64,000 nucleotides of DNA from Vibrio sp. JPW-9-11-11 (GCF_013369335.1 NZ_SZQJ01000009.1:248001-312000), one strand, 5' to 3'; counted from the stretch's first letter, positions 8,385 through 17,829 are shown. Notes: a model not told the origin generated them from the sequence alone. A program made the numbers and translations.

Positions 8385-8768
8385 TTACTTCTTCTGTTGC
8401 TGTTCTGCTTTCTGTTTGGCAACCAAGTATGCCTCTATGTGCTTCTGGATGGCAAGCTTTCCACCTTTAATGAGTCTCCCATTAAAGAAACAATACCAAG
8501 CGTTTGCATCGCCGGTGTCGTTTTTAATTGTGTAGCCGTGGAAATTTTCTTGTGAGGGGTGTCCGTCGCCCTTTTTGGCGTGATCTAACGAGCTAAACTC
8601 TTTAGGGTCGATGATGGTCGCAGTGTCGCAAAACCAGTCGATACTTTTTTTGACTGCGGCCATATTTCCAGACAGTACATGGTTTTTAATTTGAACTTGC
8701 CAAATTTCAGTCGAATTCCCAGCAGTTTTGAGGTGGAAACCTCGGTAAGTCGCAGCAGCCATAAGCAT
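8385..8768 (-). CDS. DUF3319-type protein
   Basis: 127 residues. The start MAAATYRGFHLKTAGNS and the central IDWFCDT...KEFSSLDHA are as I recall DUF3319, a family of unknown function in Vibrio relatives. The protein is soluble, has no signal peptide, and ends in a charged Gln/Lys-rich tail (KQKAEQQQKK). Two starts are possible, ATG at 8768 or ATG two codons later; neither has a strong ribosome site. Probably an operon with yciH. Confidence 0.6.
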   Translation of the reverse strand: MLMAAATYRGFHLKTAGNSTEIWQVQIKNHVLSGNMAAVKKSIDWFCDTATIIDPKEFSSLDHAKKGDGHPSQENFHGYTIKNDTGDANAWYCFFNGRLIKGGKLAIQKHIEAYLVAKQKAEQQQKK

Positions 8769-8860
8769 ATATCTTTTTAATTAGTTAGTTTTAATAATAA
8801 TTGTAAATCGCTCATTATCAAGTATATTTAGTTTGAGTTTTTTGGTTATAGTGCGTATCA

Positions 8861-9817
8861 ATGAGAAAAAATGTTCGTGTCATCACATGTGATGCTGCTC
8901 GCAAGCTAGCTATCGGCAGGTTTAATAGTTTGGTGGACTTAGAAGATTTTCGCGATCTTACTGATAACCAGTATTCGCATAACTCGTTGCTGGCAATGCG
9001 CAAAGATTGGAATTTGTTTGTCCAATTTTGCGTCAGTAAACATGTCTCTGCACTCCCCGCTTCAGCGACCGCAGTAAGGCTATTTCTCGAGCGAGAATCC
9101 AAACAGAGAAAATATGCCACGCTAAAACGTTACGCTGTCACTGTATCTTTGGTCCATAAACTGGTTTCTTACTCTGACCCGACATCAACGACTGTTGTGC
9201 GCACGCTGCTTGCTCAACTCCGTTTAGAAAAAAAACTCGACGCCAACAGCACTACTCCATTCTCACGCCAGCACTTAGATAAATTGACCAACATGTTAGC
9301 GTTGTCGTCCAGCCCATTAGAAATCAGAAATCTTGCGATCTATCACCTTATGTTTGAATGTCTACTCAAGCGTGTTGAGTTAAAAAGGCTACGTTTTGAG
9401 GATCTCTCACTTGCCCAAGGAGAAACTACCATGAGGCTCGGTGATAACCGCTACCCCCTTTCTCTTTCTGCTCGGTTATATTTAGACAAATGGTTGCAAC
9501 TGCGTGGCTATGCAAACGGGCCGCTGTTTTCCGCGATTGACAAGTACGGTAACGTCAGTTGCGCTTCCCTTGATGATTCATCCATTTACCGTATTTTGCG
9601 CACCGCCAGTGATAAGTTAAAGCTCGACGTGAAGTTTTCGGGTCAGTCACTGCGTGTGGGTGCAGTGGCAGAGATGGCGTCGCAAGGGGTTAAAGTTAAA
9701 GATATTCAACAATACGGCCGCTGGCAAAGCGCTGCTATGCCCTATCAATACCTTGGCAATCGAGCGCAAGCAGCGGCTGAAAGATTCGTTTTTAAAACGT
9801 TTAAACCGTGGAACTAA
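8861..9817 (+). CDS. Orphan tyrosine recombinase
   Basis: 318 residues, the usual size of a phage-type integrase. The N-terminal 110 residues form the core-binding domain; the C-terminal catalytic domain shows the first Arg in LLKRVELKRL, the Arg of box II in GQSLRVGAVAEMA, a Trp in the His/Trp position (YGRWQS) and the nucleophile Tyr in MPYQYLG. In box II the usual His-x-x-Arg reads Gln-x-x-Arg, a variation on the catalytic set. No excisionase, attachment repeats or cargo lie nearby, and it overlaps the convergent ddl gene by 4 bp. It is therefore more like a resident chromosomal gene than the end of an island. Its substrate is unknown; dif is 0.94 kb away. Confidence 0.85.
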   Translation: MRKNVRVITCDAARKLAIGRFNSLVDLEDFRDLTDNQYSHNSLLAMRKDWNLFVQFCVSKHVSALPASATAVRLFLERESKQRKYATLKRYAVTVSLVHKLVSYSDPTSTTVVRTLLAQLRLEKKLDANSTTPFSRQHLDKLTNMLALSSSPLEIRNLAIYHLMFECLLKRVELKRLRFEDLSLAQGETTMRLGDNRYPLSLSARLYLDKWLQLRGYANGPLFSAIDKYGNVSCASLDDSSIYRILRTASDKLKLDVKFSGQSLRVGAVAEMASQGVKVKDIQQYGRWQSAAMPYQYLGNRAQAAAERFVFKTFKPWN

Positions 9818-10806
9818 AGTGAGCGACGTACACAGTCGGCTAGAAACTCAGAAAAACTATGACCATTGTTCATCACCATCTTAGGGAACATGGAGATCGG
9901 CGTCATACCGGGAAAGGTGTTGACCTCATTTAGGTATATATCGCCTTGTGGCGTTAGGAAGAAATCGATACGCGACAAATGACGCAAACGCATCTGAGTA
10001 AATACTTTTTCAGAACTTTCGCGAATAATGTTGAGTTGTTCTTCGGTCAGGTTCGACGCTTCAATCTCTGTTTTAGAGTGGCTAGTTGAACTGTACTTTT
10101 CTTCGTAGCTGTAGAAAGCATCTTCCGGAGCGATTACCTCACCAGGTTTAGTAATGTGGAGCTCACCGTTAAACTGATAAGCAGCTACTTCAAGCTCGCG
10201 TGGTTTCACCGCTTGCTCTACTAAAACTTGATCAGAGTATCCGAATGCATTGTCGAGAGCAGTTTTTAGCTGGTCAATATCAGTTACCTTGTAACACCCT
10301 ACCGAAGAACCTTGTCTTGCTGCCTTAACAAAAATATTGCCCCATTTTTCGAAAGCCTGTTTGCTTTGTTGATATGCCGCTTCGTTATTTTCCGATAGGA
10401 AAATATATGGCGTGTTGGGTATATCAAGCGCGTCATACCATAGCTTTGATGTGATTTTGTTGAAACTATTAGTACTTGCCTCTGGCCCGCAGCCTAAATA
10501 AGGGATTCCGGATAATTCCAACATGGATTGGATGTTGCCAGTTTCGCCTGGGAAGCCATGAATACATGGCACGACGAAATCTAACTTCACCGAACGACTA
10601 TCGGTATTGATCGTGCCTGAATTGGTATCGAGATAAGCAAGTTCACCATTAGCGGTGTACCAACCGTCAGATTTCATTTCAACACGAATGACATCAAATT
10701 CGGCGGTTAATGAAAGCTGAGATTGTAGGAAATCAGCTGAGACCAAAGAAACTTCGTGCTCAGAAGAGCCACCGCCGCATAGCAGCAAGATTGTCGTATT
10801 TGTCAT
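9814..10806 (-). CDS. ddl: D-alanine-D-alanine ligase
   Basis: 330 residues, an ATP-grasp enzyme that joins two D-Ala for peptidoglycan synthesis in the cytoplasm. Visible marks: the N-terminal LLCGGGSSEHEVSLVSA, the grasp loop region KAARQGSSVGCYKV, EVAAYQFNGELH, and the metal-binding end RIDFFLTPQGDIYLNEVNTFPGMTPISMFPKM. All are normal for Ddl. The gene is single and converges with the recombinase gene with a 4-bp overlap of the ends. V. cholerae has a ddl at a similar place on chromosome 2, as I recall. Confidence 0.95.
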   Translation of the reverse strand: MTNTTILLLCGGGSSEHEVSLVSADFLQSQLSLTAEFDVIRVEMKSDGWYTANGELAYLDTNSGTINTDSRSVKLDFVVPCIHGFPGETGNIQSMLELSGIPYLGCGPEASTNSFNKITSKLWYDALDIPNTPYIFLSENNEAAYQQSKQAFEKWGNIFVKAARQGSSVGCYKVTDIDQLKTALDNAFGYSDQVLVEQAVKPRELEVAAYQFNGELHITKPGEVIAPEDAFYSYEEKYSSTSHSKTEIEASNLTEEQLNIIRESSEKVFTQMRLRHLSRIDFFLTPQGDIYLNEVNTFPGMTPISMFPKMVMNNGHSFSEFLADCVRRSL

Positions 10807-10931
10807 TAAAAGATCTTTCCATGATACAACAGGAGAAATGTTGTCCCAATCATAATAGAAACTATGTCGAGTTACACGAGTTCGAACGAATAATTGGTGA
10901 ACACTTGATTAAGTGTACAACGAGTAGACAA

Positions 10932-10956
10932 TAAAAAAGGGCTTACGCCCCTTTTT
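10932..10956 (-). terminator. Terminator of the SPOR lipoprotein gene
   Basis: AAAAAGGG/CCCTTTTT stem around a short loop, directly after the stop at 10958 on the minus strand, followed by T-rich sequence. Confidence 0.75.
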
Positions 10957-10957
10957 A

Positions 10958-11524
10958 TTAATTGAGTTTGTTCAATGTTGGGTATTGAGAGTTCTTAATG
11001 GCATCAATACTCTTAACGAAAGGTTTTAAATCTTGGAACTCAGTTGGGAGCTCATTGATAGCGGCCTTCGCGTCAGAACGTGTCGCGTAGTCTCCATAAA
11101 GCACAGTGTACCATTTGGTTCCATTGACAACTTTGTAGTTTTCCCAAATCGGTTGATTATCTCTAGGTAACTTACGAGCAAAGTGGTCGACTTTCGTTTG
11201 TGAGCCAACTGCCACAACCTGAATTGTAAAGCCGTAGCGCGGATTCATCGCTTTTTGCTTTGCCGTAGGTGGAATAATTGTCACCGCTGGCTTCGCTTTA
11301 GGTTGAACCTTAGTCATAGGCTCAGAAGACATGGTTACCATTTTAGGCTGCACGTTGTCTTCAACGATAGCGCTGGTCGTTCCTTGCTGTGAAACAACGG
11401 GTTGTTCAACCTTCGCTGTTTTGTAATCCTCACGATAACTTTCTGAACTTACGTCTGTTACGTAGTCGCTTGATACACAAGCAGAAAGCACCACTGATAA
11501 GCCAACAATCGCTACTTTTTTCAT
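10958..11524 (-). CDS. SPOR-domain lipoprotein
   Basis: 188 residues. The lipobox LSAC (Cys 16) follows a short signal sequence, so the mature protein is lipid-anchored in the envelope. A Gln/Pro/Lys-rich linker (about 35-95) leads to a SPOR domain at about 97-172 (YGFTIQVVAVGSQTKVDHFARKL ... WYTVLYGDYATRSDAKAAINELP). SPOR domains bind denuded peptidoglycan glycans at the division site, so a role in septation or wall turnover is likely. It is a single gene with its own terminator. Confidence 0.88.
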   Translation of the reverse strand: MKKVAIVGLSVVLSACVSSDYVTDVSSESYREDYKTAKVEQPVVSQQGTTSAIVEDNVQPKMVTMSSEPMTKVQPKAKPAVTIIPPTAKQKAMNPRYGFTIQVVAVGSQTKVDHFARKLPRDNQPIWENYKVVNGTKWYTVLYGDYATRSDAKAAINELPTEFQDLKPFVKSIDAIKNSQYPTLNKLN

Positions 11525-11618
11525 GAACTCTTCAAATGCCTTTACTAGAAATTACTGTAAATCATGCCGTTTGCTCGGCGGATAATCAACCCGACATTTT
11601 AATTATATATCAATACTC

Positions 11619-11634
11619 TGTGACAAATGACACA
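11619..11634. promoter_or_regulatory. CRP-like site upstream of patZ
   Basis: TGTGA CAAATG ACACA: nine of ten conserved positions of the CRP consensus TGTGA-N6-TCACA, about 110 bp before the patZ start. E. coli patZ is known to be CRP-controlled, which fits. Confidence 0.55.
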
Positions 11635-11742
11635 AAGTTTGGTTCAACCTCAGTGATCTGATTAAAAGTACATCGAAATCAGTGAGAATTCTTTGATTGG
11701 GTTGGTTAGGATAATGAGTATCTGCCTTGCAGGAGTCACTGT

Positions 11743-14427
11743 ATGAGTCAACTCAATCATCTGTTAAAACCCCGTTCCGTTGCCGTTATCGGCGCATCGT
11801 CTAGACCGATGCGCGCCGGCAATATCGTTATGAAGAACTTACTTCATGGTGGGTTTGAAGGCGCGATTATGCCTGTCACACCGAAATACGACGCCGTCTG
11901 TGGTGTGCTTGCCTATTCGTCGATCGAACATCTGCCCATTGTCCCAGATGTCGCCATCTTGTGTACACAGGCCAAATACAACCAACGTATTTTCACCCAG
12001 CTCGCTGAAAAGCAAGTTAAAACAGTGATTGTACTCTCTGCCGATATGCACCTAGCCAACGACGAAGGCGAAAGCATTCAATCGGCCTGTTTGGCCATCG
12101 CTAAGCAAAGTGGCATGCGAATTCTTGGCCCTAACAGTCTTGGTTTGATTTTACCGTGGGCAAACTTCAATGCTTCTTTTTCGCCGGTAACAGCAGATAA
12201 AGGAAAAATAGCCTTTATCTCCCAATCTGCCGCGATGTGTACCACGATCTTGGATTGGGCCAACGACAAAAACATCGGCTTTTCTGCCTTTATATCGCTA
12301 GGTAATGCGCTCGATGTTGACTTTGCTGATCTGCTCGACAAGTTAAGCACCGACACTAATACAGAGTCTATCTTGTTGTATGTCGATACCATTAAAGACG
12401 CGCGGCGCTTTATGTCAGCAGCCCGAGCGGCGTCGCGCAACCGAAGGATTTTGGTGCTTAAAGGTGGACGGACCCACGCAGGTCGGTTGGCCGCCCAAGC
12501 GCATACCGGTGGTGATAACACGCTAGATATCATTTATGACTCCGCCATACGCCGGACAGGTATGCTGCGTGTTAACAATTCTCATGAACTCTTTGCAGCA
12601 GTTGAAACACTCACCCATTCTGTACCACTGCGCGGAGAGAGATTGGCGATTATCACTAACGGAGGCGGACCTGCCATTATGGCGGTGGATACCTTACTTG
12701 AACGAGGCGGGAAACTTGCCGAGCTGTCTCAGACGACATTAGATGCGCTCAGCGACATTTTACCCGTGAGTTGGAGCCATAATAACCCCATCGACATGGT
12801 AGGTGATGCCGATCATCACCGCTATGTGAATACACTCAACGCGCTGATGGACACAGATTGTGCAGATGCAATATTAATTATGCACAGCCCGTCTGCTGTT
12901 GCGCATTCTGAACAAACCGCGCGCTCCATCGTTGAAGCTATCAAGGCTCACCCAAGACACAAGCGATTCAACTTCCTGACAAACTGGTCTGGTGAACTCA
13001 CCGCAAAACCCGCGCGCGATATATTTACTCAAGCAGGCATTCCGACTTATCGCACCCCTGAAAGCGCCGTGGTCGCATTCATGCACTTGGTCGAATATAG
13101 GCGCAATCAAAAACATTTGATGGAAACCCCCACAACTGCAGAACCTGTACATATCACCGAACTCAACGAAGCCAAAAACTGGATTGCAGAAAAACTACTG
13201 GACAAAAACACAGTCTCCCTTGATACCCACCAAATTGGACCATTTTTACGCTGTTTTGACTTTAATGTTTTGCCAACTTGGATCGCTTCCGATTCGAGTG
13301 AAGCGGTTCATGTTGCCGAGCAAATTGGCTATCCGGTGGCTGTCAAACTCCGTTCCCCTGATATTGCGCACAAATCTGATGTACAAGGGGTGATGTTAAA
13401 CCTGCGTAACAGTAACGAGGTCGCGAGTGCTGCTGAAGCGATTCTAGATCGCACTAAGTTATCTTATCCTTCTGCGAATATTCACGGTTTATTGGTTCAA
13501 GGTATGGCCAAGTTAGCTGGAGGAGAAGAAATTCGAATCAAGGTGATCACCGATGAAACTTTTGGCCCGGTCATTTTGATCGGCCAAGGCGGCTCCGAGT
13601 GGGATGAATCTCTTGATGCCGCGTCTGCTTTACCACCGCTAAATATGGCACTGGCGCGCTATCTCATTGTAAGAGCGATTAAAAATGGAAAGATTCGATT
13701 GCAGAAACTCCCAGAACCTATGGATATTCATGGATTGTCTGAGCTGCTAGTTCGTATATCGCAAATGGTAGTCGACTGCCCTCAAGTTCATGAGCTGGAT
13801 ATACACCCAGTGCTTGCAAATGGTGCCACGTTTACCATTCTCGATGCTGATCTGGTGCTCAAGCGGTACGATGGGGATGCGCAGCAACGTCTGGCGATTC
13901 GACCATACCCGGTTGAGTATGAAGAATTGATCACGCTTCGCGATGGTGAGGAAGTATTGCTCAGGCCTATCTTGCCAGAAGATGAACCTCATCATGCCGA
14001 CTTTATCCATAACGTATCGAAAGAAGATCTCTATAAACGCTTTTTCACCGATGTTGGTGAGTTTAATCACGAAGCATTGGCCAACTTGACCCAAATTGAC
14101 TATGACCGTGAAATGGCTTTTGTTGCGGTAAGCCAGTCTCGTCCTGGTAGCCCCATTATCGGAGTTTCGAGAGCGTTAATAAATCATGATAATACCGACG
14201 CTGAGTTTGCGATTTTGATTCGTTCCGACTTGAAGGGGAATGGGTTAGGAAAAGTATTGATGAACAAAATCATTCAATACTGTCGCCACAAAGGCACGGC
14301 ACAAATGTCTGGAATGACCATGCCCTCTAACCGCGGCATGCTAATGTTAGCGCAAAAACTTGGTTTTAAGCTTGACGTTCAGTTCGAAGACGGGGTGGCA
14401 GATATGGTATTGCCACTTAACAAGTGA
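11743..14427 (+). CDS. patZ: Protein lysine acyltransferase PatZ (acyl-CoA ligase-like plus GNAT)
   Basis: 894 residues, matching PatZ/YfiQ/Pat. The N-terminal 450 residues resemble the CoA-binding and ligase domains of ADP-forming acetyl-CoA synthetase (SVAVIGASSRPMRAGNIVMKN; LGPNSLGLILP; AQAHTGGDNT). An ATP-grasp segment follows at about 490-700 (GYPVAVKLRSPDIAHKSDVQGVMLNL). The last 160 residues are a GNAT acetyltransferase (LRPILPEDEPHH; the acetyl-CoA loop KGNGLGKVLMNKII; ALNRGM-like SNRGMLMLAQKLGF). The family acetylates and switches off acetyl-CoA synthetase and other enzymes. It is a single gene with a CRP-like site upstream. Confidence 0.92.
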   Translation: MSQLNHLLKPRSVAVIGASSRPMRAGNIVMKNLLHGGFEGAIMPVTPKYDAVCGVLAYSSIEHLPIVPDVAILCTQAKYNQRIFTQLAEKQVKTVIVLSADMHLANDEGESIQSACLAIAKQSGMRILGPNSLGLILPWANFNASFSPVTADKGKIAFISQSAAMCTTILDWANDKNIGFSAFISLGNALDVDFADLLDKLSTDTNTESILLYVDTIKDARRFMSAARAASRNRRILVLKGGRTHAGRLAAQAHTGGDNTLDIIYDSAIRRTGMLRVNNSHELFAAVETLTHSVPLRGERLAIITNGGGPAIMAVDTLLERGGKLAELSQTTLDALSDILPVSWSHNNPIDMVGDADHHRYVNTLNALMDTDCADAILIMHSPSAVAHSEQTARSIVEAIKAHPRHKRFNFLTNWSGELTAKPARDIFTQAGIPTYRTPESAVVAFMHLVEYRRNQKHLMETPTTAEPVHITELNEAKNWIAEKLLDKNTVSLDTHQIGPFLRCFDFNVLPTWIASDSSEAVHVAEQIGYPVAVKLRSPDIAHKSDVQGVMLNLRNSNEVASAAEAILDRTKLSYPSANIHGLLVQGMAKLAGGEEIRIKVITDETFGPVILIGQGGSEWDESLDAASALPPLNMALARYLIVRAIKNGKIRLQKLPEPMDIHGLSELLVRISQMVVDCPQVHELDIHPVLANGATFTILDADLVLKRYDGDAQQRLAIRPYPVEYEELITLRDGEEVLLRPILPEDEPHHADFIHNVSKEDLYKRFFTDVGEFNHEALANLTQIDYDREMAFVAVSQSRPGSPIIGVSRALINHDNTDAEFAILIRSDLKGNGLGKVLMNKIIQYCRHKGTAQMSGMTMPSNRGMLMLAQKLGFKLDVQFEDGVADMVLPLNK

Positions 14428-14430
14428 GTA

Positions 14431-14455
14431 TGAAAAGGGAGCCTTATGGCTCCCT
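14431..14455 (-). terminator. Terminator between patZ and the LysR gene
   Basis: A 9-bp stem AAGGGAGCC/GGCTCCCTT with loop TTAT. On the minus strand it is followed by TTTTC, so it mainly serves the LysR gene; it may also stop patZ. Confidence 0.8.
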
Positions 14456-14459
14456 TCTA

Positions 14460-15356
14460 CTAAACTAGCGCGTTGGCTTTCCAGGTTTTCATCAAATATT
14501 GAATACACCATGATTTTGCTTCGCCAATTTTATTGCGCTTCCAAGCCAGAATGATGTCCATTTTCATGGGAGGCGCATCGCTAATCGGTTGAAGTTTACC
14601 TTCATTTATCAACTGCTGCGCCCGCTGTTTGGGCAGGGTACCAATACCAAGTCCCGAGGTTAACGCATCCACTTTCGCACTGAAATTGGTTACGGTCAGT
14701 CGTGGCTGACGCTGAGTAATATTAACACTGATCGCTGGCTGCTCTCGTGCGGTATCGGCGATAGCAATCACGCGATATTTTTCACGCGCTTTATCATCAA
14801 ATTCGCCATTTCGTTTATGCACATAATGATCCGTTGCTGCAACCCAGACCATTTCCATACTGCCAATCACTTCCGCTTTGACATCTTGAGGCAAAGTATC
14901 AAGCTTAGGACACACCAACAGGTCGGCTCGGCCACTGTTTAATGACTCCCAACACCCTGCGAGGATCTCCTCTTGTAGTTTGACCCGAGTTGAACTGACA
15001 TTGCTTAAGTCCGTAACGAGTTGAAAAAAATTGCTGATTGGAATAATTCCATCGTACGCCAAAGTAATATCCAGCTCCCAGCCATTGGCAAGTACACTGG
15101 CATCATTAACCAATTTTTCAGTCGCACTTAATATCGAACGCCCGCGCTCCAAAATCAGTTGGCCCGCTTCAGTGAAGTTCGCCTTGTGCCCAGAGCGATC
15201 GAAAATCATTATATCGAGCTCTTGTTCAAGTTTCTGGATCTGGTAACTGAGTGAAGATGGCGCCCTATCGAGCTCGTTGGCCGCCGCCGCGAAACTTCCT
15301 CTGCGATCTATCGCATCAAGAATATGTAACGCTTCCAACGTAATTGGACTTTGCAA
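14460..15356 (-). CDS. LysR-family regulator next to hutA
   Basis: 298 residues from a TTG at 15356, preferred because GGAGG lies eight bases before it; a TTG at 15371 would add five residues and overlap that ribosome site. The N-terminus is a LysR winged helix (LEALHILDAIDRRGSFAAAANELDRAPSSLSYQIQKLEQELD). The rest is the periplasmic-binding-like effector domain. It is transcribed away from hutA across a 246-bp region holding a perfect CRP palindrome and a Fur box. By position it may control hutA, but its effector is unknown and many such neighbours regulate genes elsewhere. Confidence 0.88.
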   Translation of the reverse strand: MQSPITLEALHILDAIDRRGSFAAAANELDRAPSSLSYQIQKLEQELDIMIFDRSGHKANFTEAGQLILERGRSILSATEKLVNDASVLANGWELDITLAYDGIIPISNFFQLVTDLSNVSSTRVKLQEEILAGCWESLNSGRADLLVCPKLDTLPQDVKAEVIGSMEMVWVAATDHYVHKRNGEFDDKAREKYRVIAIADTAREQPAISVNITQRQPRLTVTNFSAKVDALTSGLGIGTLPKQRAQQLINEGKLQPISDAPPMKMDIILAWKRNKIGEAKSWCIQYLMKTWKANALV

Positions 15357-15378
15357 ATGCCTTCCCTCCAAGATTTAT

Positions 15379-15394
15379 TGTGATTTAAATCACA
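15379..15394. promoter_or_regulatory. Perfect CRP palindrome between LysR gene and hutA
   Basis: TGTGA TTTAAA TCACA matches the CRP consensus at every conserved position and is a complete palindrome. It lies 22 bp upstream of the LysR start codon and 208 bp upstream of hutA. Confidence 0.7.
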
Positions 15395-15518
15395 CTATAG
15401 CTACGCGTTTGATTTTTTAAGACTGACAGAAACATTCTCTATCTATCTAATAAATAGAGTATTTTTCTTTCAGTGGTCAGATAACTAGCAAAATAATCAA
15501 TAAACACGCAAATGCAAA

Positions 15519-15533
15519 TGATAGTAATTATTA
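15519..15533. promoter_or_regulatory. Fur box of hutA
   Basis: TGATAGTAATTATTA matches the 7-1-7 Fur consensus TGATAATNATTATCA at 13 of 15 positions counting the free centre. It lies about 70 bp upstream of the hutA start, fitting iron repression. Confidence 0.75.
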
Positions 15534-15602
15534 TTTAGATCAAATAAAATGCCGCCCATCCTAAGAACAACGAATATGGATTAAGGATTAAGGTAGCTCA
15601 TA

Positions 15603-17741
15603 ATGTACAATCGCTCACTATTGTCAGCATCAATTGTTTTTGCTTTGACGTCAACCGCATACGCTCAAGACTATGCCCTTTTTGATGAAGTTGTTGTTTC
15701 TGCAACTCGTACAGAACAAAACAAATCAGACGTTAGCTCTTCTATAGAAAAGGTTTCATCTGAAGATATCGACAACGCGCTTTCAACAGACGTAAAGCAA
15801 GCGCTTAAATATACGCCCGGTGTTAATGCTCAAGGTTCAGGTCGTTTCGGCATTTCTGGTTTTAATATTCGCGGGATGGAAAACAGTCGCGTTAAGGTTA
15901 TGGTTGATGACGTTCAGCAGCCAGTCCCCTACAACCCTGGCGCTTCAGAACAACGTAAATATCCTAACAATATCGAAATTGATACCCTACAAGCAATCGA
16001 AGTCAACAAAGGGCCTTCCTCTACGCTATACGGTTCAGATGCGCTAGGTGGTGTGGTGCTCTTTCGCACTAAGAACCCAGAAGATGTGTTAATCACCGAT
16101 GGTGATGAACACAGATTTGGTATCAAAAGCAGCTATTCGTCAGTCAACGAGGAGTTTAAAAACACCCTAACTTGGGCAATGCGTCAAGACAAATTAGAAA
16201 CCCTACTCATAGCTACTTACGCAGATGGACAAGAAACGCAAACACACGGTTCAGGTTCAGACGTTGAAGGTCCAGATCGCGGCGCGGCTAACCCAGCAGA
16301 TAGTGAGCTAGGTAACTTGCTGGGGAAAGTTTTTTATCAAGCGAACGATTATCATAAATTAGGCATCACGGTTGAATACTTCAACAAACAATACGATGAA
16401 GACGAGCTTAACTATAACGGTCATTCGATGTCACCCATGTTTACCTATACTGACAACTTCAACGAAGATACCAACGAACGCTTAAGAATTGGCTTTGAAC
16501 ATGAATGGTTATTAGCAACGGCGATCACCGACAAAGTTGATTGGTCGATTAACTACCAAGATTCGAGCTCATTGTCTAAAAACTACGATACGACACCATA
16601 CTATGGCAAACGCATGCGTGAACGTGATTCAAGCGATCAATCGATTCAAATCAATGCGCAAGCGTCTAAACTGGCTGAACTAGCATCAACTGCGCATGAG
16701 TTTACCTACGGTATGAACTATGTTTCGACCAAATTTAGTTTAGACAATACCGATTATAAATTTGACCAAGGCACTTCCGGCCCAGGTAGTACCGGGATCC
16801 CTGATGCTGATCTCCTTCAGTGGGGTGTGTTCCTTCAAGATCAAGCCTATTTCTTAGACGACGCGTTGGTGATGACAGCAGGTGCACGTTACGATGCATT
16901 CAGTGCAAAGCCTAAGACGGATGAGGGTTACACAACAGAATACGATAAAAACCAAGACAGTGCATTAACGGGCAAACTTGGCGCCGTTTACCACCTGAAC
17001 GACAAGCTATCGCTATTTGGCCAAATCAGCCAAGGCTTCAAGGCTCCTACCGTTTACGACTTGTACTACTTCTACAATCACGGTGCCATTATTGAGGCGA
17101 ATCCTGACCTAAAATCTGAAAAGAGTGTCTCTTATGAAGCGGGTCTACGTGGTCAAAATGACAGTGCTAAATTCGAGCTGACAACGTTTTTCTCTGATTA
17201 CAAAGATTTCATCGTCCAAGAGAAAACAGGCGAACAAGGTGGCAAAGATGTCATTTCCAAGAAGAACCTCGACGAAGTTGAGATCTTCGGTGCTGAGTTC
17301 AGCTCAACGATTCTCATGGACAAGGCATTTAACGCACCGCAAGGGGTCTACACTCGCCTAGCGATTGCATATGCTGACGGTGAAGATAAGCAAACCGGCA
17401 AGGCATTAGACTCTGTTGCACCACTGACTGCTGATTTCGGTGTTGGTTTAAATCGCGATACTTACGGTGCACTAGCGAACGTTAAGATGGTTGCTCGTAA
17501 ATCAGATTGGAATAACGATACAAACGTTGATGCCGCGGGTTATACCTTGGTGGACCTAACAGCTTACTACCGTCCAATGCAAGATTTAACGCTGCGCGCA
17601 GGCTTGTTTAATGCACTCGATAAAAAATACTGGCTATTCGACGACCTTTCTGGCCACGATGCAACAGGTGAGACGTTTAGTATCGACTCGAAGAGCCAAC
17701 CGGGTCGAAACTGGGGTGTTTCAGTTGACTACCAATTCTAA
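15603..17741 (+). CDS. hutA: TonB-dependent haem/haemoglobin receptor
   Basis: 712 residues. A signal peptide (to AYA, residue 21) is followed by the TonB box DEVVVSATR, the plug (VKQALKYTPGVNAQGSGRFGISG; VNKGPSSTLYGSDALGGVV) and a 22-strand barrel ending in YQF. In the barrel, FKAP near 478 and NPDL near 499 flank a His (NHG): a variant of the FRAP/NPNL haem-receptor motif with its conserved His. It acts in the outer membrane, taking haem with energy from TonB-ExbBD, which are not in this window. A Fur box lies upstream and a LysR gene is divergent, the same order I recall at V. cholerae hutA. A terminator follows 17 bp after the stop. Confidence 0.9.
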   Translation: MYNRSLLSASIVFALTSTAYAQDYALFDEVVVSATRTEQNKSDVSSSIEKVSSEDIDNALSTDVKQALKYTPGVNAQGSGRFGISGFNIRGMENSRVKVMVDDVQQPVPYNPGASEQRKYPNNIEIDTLQAIEVNKGPSSTLYGSDALGGVVLFRTKNPEDVLITDGDEHRFGIKSSYSSVNEEFKNTLTWAMRQDKLETLLIATYADGQETQTHGSGSDVEGPDRGAANPADSELGNLLGKVFYQANDYHKLGITVEYFNKQYDEDELNYNGHSMSPMFTYTDNFNEDTNERLRIGFEHEWLLATAITDKVDWSINYQDSSSLSKNYDTTPYYGKRMRERDSSDQSIQINAQASKLAELASTAHEFTYGMNYVSTKFSLDNTDYKFDQGTSGPGSTGIPDADLLQWGVFLQDQAYFLDDALVMTAGARYDAFSAKPKTDEGYTTEYDKNQDSALTGKLGAVYHLNDKLSLFGQISQGFKAPTVYDLYYFYNHGAIIEANPDLKSEKSVSYEAGLRGQNDSAKFELTTFFSDYKDFIVQEKTGEQGGKDVISKKNLDEVEIFGAEFSSTILMDKAFNAPQGVYTRLAIAYADGEDKQTGKALDSVAPLTADFGVGLNRDTYGALANVKMVARKSDWNNDTNVDAAGYTLVDLTAYYRPMQDLTLRAGLFNALDKKYWLFDDLSGHDATGETFSIDSKSQPGRNWGVSVDYQF

Positions 17742-17758
17742 TTTAAACACATAAAACA

Positions 17759-17784
17759 AAAAGCCAGCGACAACGCTGGCTTTT
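17759..17784 (+). terminator. Terminator of hutA
   Basis: An 11-bp stem AAAAGCCAGCG/CGCTGGCTTTT with loop ACAA. Confidence 0.9.
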
Positions 17785-17829
17785 CTATACTTAACTATAA
17801 TTACTTAACATTTACAGTTGGTTAGATAC

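Noticed and set aside
8861..9817. Recombinase as the end of an integrated element
   Set aside because: No direct repeats, tRNA, phage or cargo genes, or base-composition change were seen on either side; both flanks hold ordinary Vibrio genes.
14631..14638. KOPS (GGGCAGGG) as support for dif orientation
   Set aside because: This copy points away from dif, and one site says nothing about skew; a genome-wide count would be needed.
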